Of a stretch of DNA of 18,480 nt, positions 14,515-18,480 are shown piece by piece. Location: contig CANHGA010000009.1 of the NCBI GenBank assembly GCA_947460085.1, positions 1-18,480 of the forward strand. Reading direction: 5' to 3'. The stretch is from Synechococcaceae cyanobacterium. Lineage in GTDB: Bacteria; Cyanobacteriota; Cyanobacteriia; PCC-6307; Cyanobiaceae. The notes beneath the pieces are model-generated. The model was not told the origin of the DNA, made no database searches, and was given only the letters and a program-made list of their open reading frames with translations. Position 1 is the stretch's first letter, and every line of letters begins with the position of its first letter. The translations under genes and the position numbers were made by a program.

Positions 14515-15390
14515 TCATACAGTGTGAAGCGTCAGGCCAAACAGGCGTGCCGCATTGGCGCTGCTGGTAAGGGCCACCTGGGTGAGGGTTTCACCACGCA
14601 GTACCGCTACCCGCTCTGCCACCGAGGCGACGAAGGCTGGTTCGTTGCGCTTGCCCCTGCGGGGAACCGGGGCCAGGAAGGGGCAATCGGTTTCCACCAA
14701 GAAGCGGTCGGCCGGCACCTGTTGGGCGCAGGCATGGGTGGCCTCGGCCTTGGGGAAGGTGACGGTGCCGCTGAAGCTGATGTAAAAACCGAGGCTTAAA
14801 AATTCGGCCATCTCCTCGGGGGTGCCGCCCCAGCAATGCATCACACCCCGGGGACAGGCTCCTGAGGCCGCTCGCCCCCGCAGCTCCTCGAGCATGGGCT
14901 CAGCCGCATCGCGGCAATGGACGATGACTGGCAAATCCAGCTCAACCGCCAAATCCAGCTGGGGCCGGAGCATGGCCAATTGCTCCTCCAGGTTCTTGTC
15001 GCGGAACAGGTCGAGCCCCAGCTCCCCGATGGCCACCACCCGAGCATCATCCTCGGCAGCGGCCTTCAGAACGGCGGGGGTATCGGCCTGCCAATGCTCC
15101 GTATCCAGTGGGTGAACCCCGACCGAATAACGCATCTCAGGGAAACGATCAGCCAGGGCCCGGATCGCGGGAATTTCCGAAGGCTCAACGCAGGCATGAA
15201 CCAGGGCCCTGACGCCGGCTTCGCGCCAACGCTCAGCCACTGCATCAATGTCGTCGTCGAAATTGCGGAAAACGATGTGGCAATGGCTATCGACAAGACA
15301 AAAATCCCCAGGAGATCCTCCGGCTAGCGGTGGAGATTCCTGGAGATTGGAGTCCTGGTGATTGGCTTGTGCGGATTGAGAATCGCCCAT
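14515..15390 (-). CDS. tatD: TatD-family metal-dependent hydrolase
   Basis: 291 residues from ATG 15390. A polar Gln/Ser/Pro-rich leader of about 30 residues precedes the TIM-barrel domain. Metal ligands and signatures are all present: DSHCH (His36, His38), GVHP (about 91-94), GELGLD (Glu123), VHCRDA (His158), MHCWGG (His185) and ETDCPFLAP (Asp235). TatD proteins are 3'-5' deoxyribonucleases or related phosphoesterases acting on DNA, RNA or D-aminoacyl substrates, depending on the member; the precise substrate here is open. It follows rpsT by 46 bases and precedes rpoB in the order conserved across cyanobacteria. The leader has no signal-peptide character, so a cytoplasmic location is expected. 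Confidence 0.93.
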   Translation of the reverse strand: MGDSQSAQANHQDSNLQESPPLAGGSPGDFCLVDSHCHIVFRNFDDDIDAVAERWREAGVRALVHACVEPSEIPAIRALADRFPEMRYSVGVHPLDTEHWQADTPAVLKAAAEDDARVVAIGELGLDLFRDKNLEEQLAMLRPQLDLAVELDLPVIVHCRDAAEPMLEELRGRAASGACPRGVMHCWGGTPEEMAEFLSLGFYISFSGTVTFPKAEATHACAQQVPADRFLVETDCPFLAPVPRRGKRNEPAFVASVAERVAVLRGETLTQVALTSSANAARLFGLTLHTV

Positions 15391-15436
15391 GGGCTCAGGG
15401 CAATGGTCGAAGAACGCCGAAGCAGGGCCTGCTGCC

Positions 15437-15745
15437 TCAGGCTTGGGCAGCTGCCGCGGGCTCGATCGCCTTTTTGACGGCAGCGCTCAGACGGGACTTC
15501 TGATTGGCTCCGGTGTTGCGGTGCAGCACGCCAACTTTGACAGCCTTATCAATCTTGCTGAAGGCGGCACTCATGCTGGTTTGCACGGCGGACTTGGAAT
15601 CCTCCCCTGGGGTCTGACCGTAGGCAGCGACGGCGGTGAAGCAGCGCTTCACCAGGGTGCGCAGGGCCGACTTGTAGGTGCGGTTGCGAAGGCGATTGCG
15701 CTCGGCAATCTCAATACGCTTTTTCGAGGACTTGTTATTGGCCAC
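15437..15745 (-). CDS. rpsT: 30S ribosomal protein S20
   Basis: 102 residues from GTG 15745, beginning MANNKSSKKRIEIAERNRLR. The highly basic N-terminal helix, the K(S)ALRTLVKR helix and the closing H-x-N-x-x-x-x-K-S-R-L motif are those of S20, which binds the 5' domain and helix 44 of 16S rRNA early in small-subunit assembly. It is about 15 residues longer than the E. coli protein, mainly through an Ala-rich tail (AAAAQA). GTG is the only sensible start because the invariant MANNKSS opening follows directly. A candidate promoter lies just upstream, and the gene is divergent from hisD. It probably leads the rpsT-tatD unit. Confidence 0.97.
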   Translation of the reverse strand: MANNKSSKKRIEIAERNRLRNRTYKSALRTLVKRCFTAVAAYGQTPGEDSKSAVQTSMSAAFSKIDKAVKVGVLHRNTGANQKSRLSAAVKKAIEPAAAAQA

Positions 15746-15776
15746 AGGCGGACGGTCGATCGTTCAGCAGTCGAAA

Positions 15777-15806
15777 ATCCTACCTTCAGGCCGCCCCATG
15801 CTCCAA
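15777..15806 (-). promoter_or_regulatory. rpsT: Candidate sigma70-type promoter for rpsT
   Basis: On the minus strand TTGGAG (15806-15801) and TAGGAT (15782-15777) are separated by 18 bases. They resemble -35 and -10 boxes and would place the transcript start near 15770, about 25 bases before the S20 GTG. The -35 box overlaps the first codons of hisD if hisD starts at 15798. Identified by eye only. Confidence 0.4.
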
Positions 15807-17192
15807 ACCAAGCAAGTAACAAGGCAAAGGCCAGTGGAGTGGCGGCCTAGCTTGAGGGACCTTGCCCCCTCTGCAAGTCCCGTGGTTGCCAGCCCTGCCA
15901 CCTTCTCGATCACCTGCCTGCGGGATCGCGGCCAAGCCGCCGAGCGCCTCGCTGCGATTGCTGAGCGCACCAGCGGCGGCAGGCTCACCGAAGAGATGGC
16001 TCGGGTGGACGCCATCCTGGACCAGGTGCGCAGCCAGGGCGACCAAGCCCTGCTGGCCCTGACTGAGAAGTTTGACGGCGTCAGGCCCGATCCCCTGCGG
16101 ATTCCCCCCGAGCGCCTCGCCGAAGCCTGGGCGAGCTGCCCAGCACCGTTGCAGCAAGCCCTAGAGCTCGCCCACGGGCGGATCCTGGCCTTTCACCAAC
16201 ACCAGCGGCCCCAGGACCTGGCCATTACCGGACCCCATGGGGAACTGCTCGGACGGCGCTGGCGGCCGGTGGAGCGGGCGGGGCTTTATGTGCCTGGCGG
16301 CAGGGCCTCCTACCCCAGCACGGTGTTGATGAATGCGGTGCCAGCCAAGGTGGCTGGCGTTGCCAGGCTCGTCATGGTGACTCCGCCGGGGCCCAGTGGT
16401 GAACCCAATGCCACCGTGCTTGCCGCCGCCCACCTGGCGGGCGTGGAAGAGGTGTACCGCGTCGGTGGCGCCCAGGCGATTGGGGCCCTGGCCTACGGCA
16501 CCGAAACGATCCCCCGGGTGGATGTGATCAGCGGTCCGGGCAACCTCTACGTCACCCTGGCCAAAAAGGCCGTCTATGGACGGGTGGCGATCGATTCCCT
16601 CGCAGGCCCCAGTGAGGTCTTGGTGATCGCTGACCACACGGCCCAAGTCGATCAAGTGGCCGCCGATCTGATGGCCCAAGCCGAGCACGACCCCCTGGCG
16701 GCGGCGATTTTGCTCACCACCAGCCCCCAACTCGCCGAGCAACTACCAGCCGCTTTGGCAGCCCAGCTCGCGGGCCATCCCCGGGCCGAAATCACCCGGC
16801 AGGCCCTGGAGGATTGGGGCTTAATCGTGGTGTGTGCAGATCTGGAAGAAGCCGCAGCCCTCAGCGACTGCTTTGCCCCGGAGCACCTGGAGTTGCTGGT
16901 GGCCGATCCCGAGCCCCTCGCCGATCGCATCCACAACGCCGGGGCGATTTTCATCGGCCCCCATACCCCTGAAGCAGTAGGGGATTACCTGGCGGGTCCA
17001 AACCACACCCTGCCCACATCCGGCACCGCCCGCTTTGCCGGCGCCCTCTGCGTGGAAACCTTCCTGCGCCACACCAGCTTGATCCGCTTCAACCAGGCAG
17101 CCCTGCAGGCCACCGGCCAAGCCGTGATCACCCTGGCTGAGAGCGAAGGGCTCCACAGCCATGCCGAATCGGTAAGGCGGCGGCTGACGTGA
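15798..17192 (+). CDS. hisD: Histidinol dehydrogenase
   Basis: Catalyses the last two steps of histidine synthesis, oxidising L-histidinol to L-histidine with two NAD+. From ATG 15798 the product has 464 residues. YVPGGRASYPSTVLMNAVPA and YRVGGAQAIGALAYGT form the NAD-binding core. Glu362 and His363 (PEHLELL) are the catalytic pair. Zinc ligands are Gln294 and His297 (QAEHDP), Asp396 (GDYLAGPNHTLPT) and His455. The family is usually 430-440 residues, and the first 28 residues have no family character, so GTG 15882 (436 residues) is a real alternative start. That start would also leave more room for the divergent rpsT promoter. The stop overlaps the next gene's start as GTGA. His genes are not clustered here. 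Confidence 0.95.
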   Translation: MLQTKQVTRQRPVEWRPSLRDLAPSASPVVASPATFSITCLRDRGQAAERLAAIAERTSGGRLTEEMARVDAILDQVRSQGDQALLALTEKFDGVRPDPLRIPPERLAEAWASCPAPLQQALELAHGRILAFHQHQRPQDLAITGPHGELLGRRWRPVERAGLYVPGGRASYPSTVLMNAVPAKVAGVARLVMVTPPGPSGEPNATVLAAAHLAGVEEVYRVGGAQAIGALAYGTETIPRVDVISGPGNLYVTLAKKAVYGRVAIDSLAGPSEVLVIADHTAQVDQVAADLMAQAEHDPLAAAILLTTSPQLAEQLPAALAAQLAGHPRAEITRQALEDWGLIVVCADLEEAAALSDCFAPEHLELLVADPEPLADRIHNAGAIFIGPHTPEAVGDYLAGPNHTLPTSGTARFAGALCVETFLRHTSLIRFNQAALQATGQAVITLAESEGLHSHAESVRRRLT

Positions 17193-18151
17193 GGCCCCTA
17201 CCCGTCCGCCCGGTGCTGGTCAGCCTGGGTTTGGTCGGCGTGGGTTTGGTCGGCGTCATGGTGGCAACGCTTGGACTTCGGCTGTCCTCGCAAGCCACCC
17301 CTGCAGCGGACGTAGCAACCGCAGCAGACGGGCGTCATTACCCCCTGGTGCCGGCTGATCCGGCCACCACCGCCGCCCTGCTGACCCGGGTGGAGGAAGC
17401 CCTGCGCTCCCGGACCACCCCCGAGGCAGACCTGCCGGCCCTCGGCCACCAGCAGCAGGTGATCTACCGCGCACTGGCCCACCAGAAGCACCAGGCGACC
17501 CTGGTGCGGGCGGCCCTACCGGAACCCTGGCGGCCTGTGTTGGACCTGCACCTAGCGGCACGGCGCAACTTCATCGCCATGCACGACCCATCCCGGCGAC
17601 CCACCCACCTGCCCGCCTGGCGAATCCTGCCGCCCGAGCGGGCCGAGAACTTGCTTCGGTATTACCGGGAAGCGGCGGCCGCCACGGGCATTCCCTGGGA
17701 GGTGCTGGCCGCCGTCAACCTGGTGGAAAGTGGCATGGGCCGCATCGATGGGGTGTCTGTGGCCGATGCCCGCGGCCCTATGCAGTTCCTACCCAGCACC
17801 TGGGCCGAACCTGGCATTGGCAACGGGGGAGACATCCGCGATCCCCGCACCGCCATCGGTGCCGCTGCCCGCTATCTGGTGCGCCGGGGCGGTCTCAAAG
17901 ACATCCGCAAGGGCCTGTGGGGCTACAACAACAGCGACAACTACGGCAGGGCGGTGCTGGCCTACGCCGCCCTGCTACGCAACGACCCAGCCGCCTACAG
18001 GGGGCTCTACCACTGGGAAATCCACTTCGCTTCCGCCGCCGGCGACCTCTGGCTGCCGGTGGGTTACAACCAGCGCAAGCCCCTACCCGCCAGCACGTGG
18101 TTAAAGACCAATCCGGCCGGCGCCAACCCAACCGGCCGTTCGGGTTCTTAA
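17189..18151 (+). CDS. Membrane-anchored lytic transglycosylase (SLT domain)
   Basis: 320 residues from GTG 17189. An N-terminal hydrophobic segment (about 9-30) with two Arg before it acts as a signal anchor or signal peptide, so the enzyme faces the periplasm. The catalytic SLT fold lies at about 155-275. Glu180 in NLVESGMG is the catalytic acid, ARGPMQFLPSTW (194-205) is the second signature, and ARYL plus GLWGYNNSDNYGRAV complete the fold. Such enzymes cut the MurNAc-GlcNAc bond in peptidoglycan, giving 1,6-anhydro-muropeptides, and act in wall turnover or remodelling. No LysM or SPOR domain is present. The GTGA overlap with hisD implies co-transcription despite unrelated roles. The anchor carries a perfect 15-base duplication. 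Confidence 0.9.
   Translation: MRPLPVRPVLVSLGLVGVGLVGVMVATLGLRLSSQATPAADVATAADGRHYPLVPADPATTAALLTRVEEALRSRTTPEADLPALGHQQQVIYRALAHQKHQATLVRAALPEPWRPVLDLHLAARRNFIAMHDPSRRPTHLPAWRILPPERAENLLRYYREAAAATGIPWEVLAAVNLVESGMGRIDGVSVADARGPMQFLPSTWAEPGIGNGGDIRDPRTAIGAAARYLVRRGGLKDIRKGLWGYNNSDNYGRAVLAYAALLRNDPAAYRGLYHWEIHFASAAGDLWLPVGYNQRKPLPASTWLKTNPAGANPTGRSGS
17226..17255. repeat. Perfect 15-base tandem duplication in the transglycosylase anchor
   Basis: Two identical 15-base units, 17226-17240 and 17241-17255 (tgggtttggtcggcg), encode GLVGV twice within the hydrophobic segment at residues 14-23. The absence of any mismatch suggests a recent event or ongoing slippage; the frame is kept. Confidence 0.92.
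18125..18146 (+). terminator. Possible hairpin at the end of the hisD-transglycosylase unit
   Basis: AACCC (18125-18129) can pair with GGGTT (18142-18146). Inside it AAC and GTT add three pairs around a CGGCC loop, with one bulged C. It overlaps the last codons of the transglycosylase, and only a weak run (CTTAAG) follows, so termination is uncertain. No stronger signal lies in the 41 bases before rpiA. Confidence 0.3.
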
Positions 18152-18192
18152 GCCTTGATGCGACTTTGACGCTGGGGGATTAAGCGGCTGGT

Positions 18193-18480
18193 TTAGCGCT
18201 TGGCCAGATCCCGAACGCCGGGCACCCCATCGACAATTTCACCTACCAACACCTGGTCGGTGATGTCGACGAACAGACCGTTCTCCAACACCCCGGGGAG
18301 ATTGTTGATCTCTTTCTCGAGGTCGGCTGGATTTGTAATTCCGCCTGCAAATTTCGCATCCAGCACCAAATTGCCCTGGTCGGTCACCACAGGCCCGGCC
18401 TTGCGGACGGCCATGCGGAGCTGGGCATCCGCCCCCATCTCCTTGAGCTGGCCTTGCACCTGGCGCCAGGCGCCGGGAAG
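18193..18480 (-). CDS. rpiA: Ribose-5-phosphate isomerase A, C-terminal part (runs off right edge)
   Basis: The last 95 codons are visible, ending at TAA 18195-18193; the frame stays open to 18480, where it reads LPGAWRQVQGQL. AVRKAGPVVTDQGNLVLDAKF contains the K-x-G-P-V-V-T-D-x-G-N signature of RpiA. The later LEKEINNLPGVLENGLF segment is the family's C-terminal helix and strand. RpiA interconverts ribose-5-phosphate and ribulose-5-phosphate in the pentose phosphate and Calvin cycles. The active-site Asp/Glu residues nearer the N-terminus are outside the window. The gene converges on the lytic transglycosylase with 41 bases between. Roughly 60% of the protein is missing to the right. Confidence 0.93.
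   Translation of the reverse strand, partial: LPGAWRQVQGQLKEMGADAQLRMAVRKAGPVVTDQGNLVLDAKFAGGITNPADLEKEINNLPGVLENGLFVDITDQVLVGEIVDGVPGVRDLAKR

Noticed and set aside
14925..14965. Near-repeat of gccaaatccagct in tatD
   Set aside because: It simply encodes the repeated LDLA/ELDLP residues common in this part of TatD proteins.

Overview
The window looks like chromosomal core sequence from a picocyanobacterium of the Synechococcus/Cyanobium group. The evidence is the split RNA polymerase beta-prime subunit (rpoC1 and rpoC2, with the very large insertion in rpoC2 typical of cyanobacteria), a high-light-inducible chlorophyll-binding protein (Hli), the plastid/cyanobacterial Ycf35 protein and the gene order rpsT-tatD-rpoB-rpoC1-rpoC2. 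High GC, frequent GTG starts, few clear Shine-Dalgarno sequences and dense packing argue for a GC-rich Cyanobium-like lineage rather than low-GC Prochlorococcus; this placement is inference from composition and gene content. I see no mobile element, CRISPR array, tRNA or rRNA.

Positions 1-2258 (minus strand): a compact set read right to left. It encodes a 41-residue single-span membrane protein, a HEAT-repeat protein, a DUF2997 protein, Ycf35 (DUF1257), a single-cluster 4Fe-4S ferredoxin and the start of an aldo/keto reductase that runs off the left edge. The spacings are 9, 71, 4 and 2 bases, then a 4-base ATGA overlap, so it is very probably an operon. The joint function is not established from sequence. 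It is the best candidate here for an uncharacterised redox module.

Positions 2335-3654 (plus): a 12-helix-type permease of the AmpG family, convergent with the next block and ending 6 bases from it.

Positions 3661-15745 (minus): the transcription block, read right to left as rpsT (S20), tatD, rpoB, rpoC1, rpoC2, hli and rlmN. The last three genes are linked by overlaps: rpoC2/hli share 8 bases and hli/rlmN share a GTGA. A light-stress protein is therefore physically and probably translationally tied to RNA polymerase and to an rRNA/tRNA methyltransferase. A GC-rich hairpin lies between tatD and rpoB.

Positions 15798-18151 (plus): hisD (last two steps of histidine synthesis), divergent from rpsT, overlaps by GTGA a membrane-anchored lytic transglycosylase. 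Positions 18193-18480 (minus) hold the C-terminal part of rpiA, convergent with the transglycosylase.

Gene-free stretches are all under 200 bases. The largest, 14322-14514, holds the hairpin and presumably any rpoB promoter. The 71 bases at 1222-1292 and 76 bases at 2259-2334 show no convincing signal.
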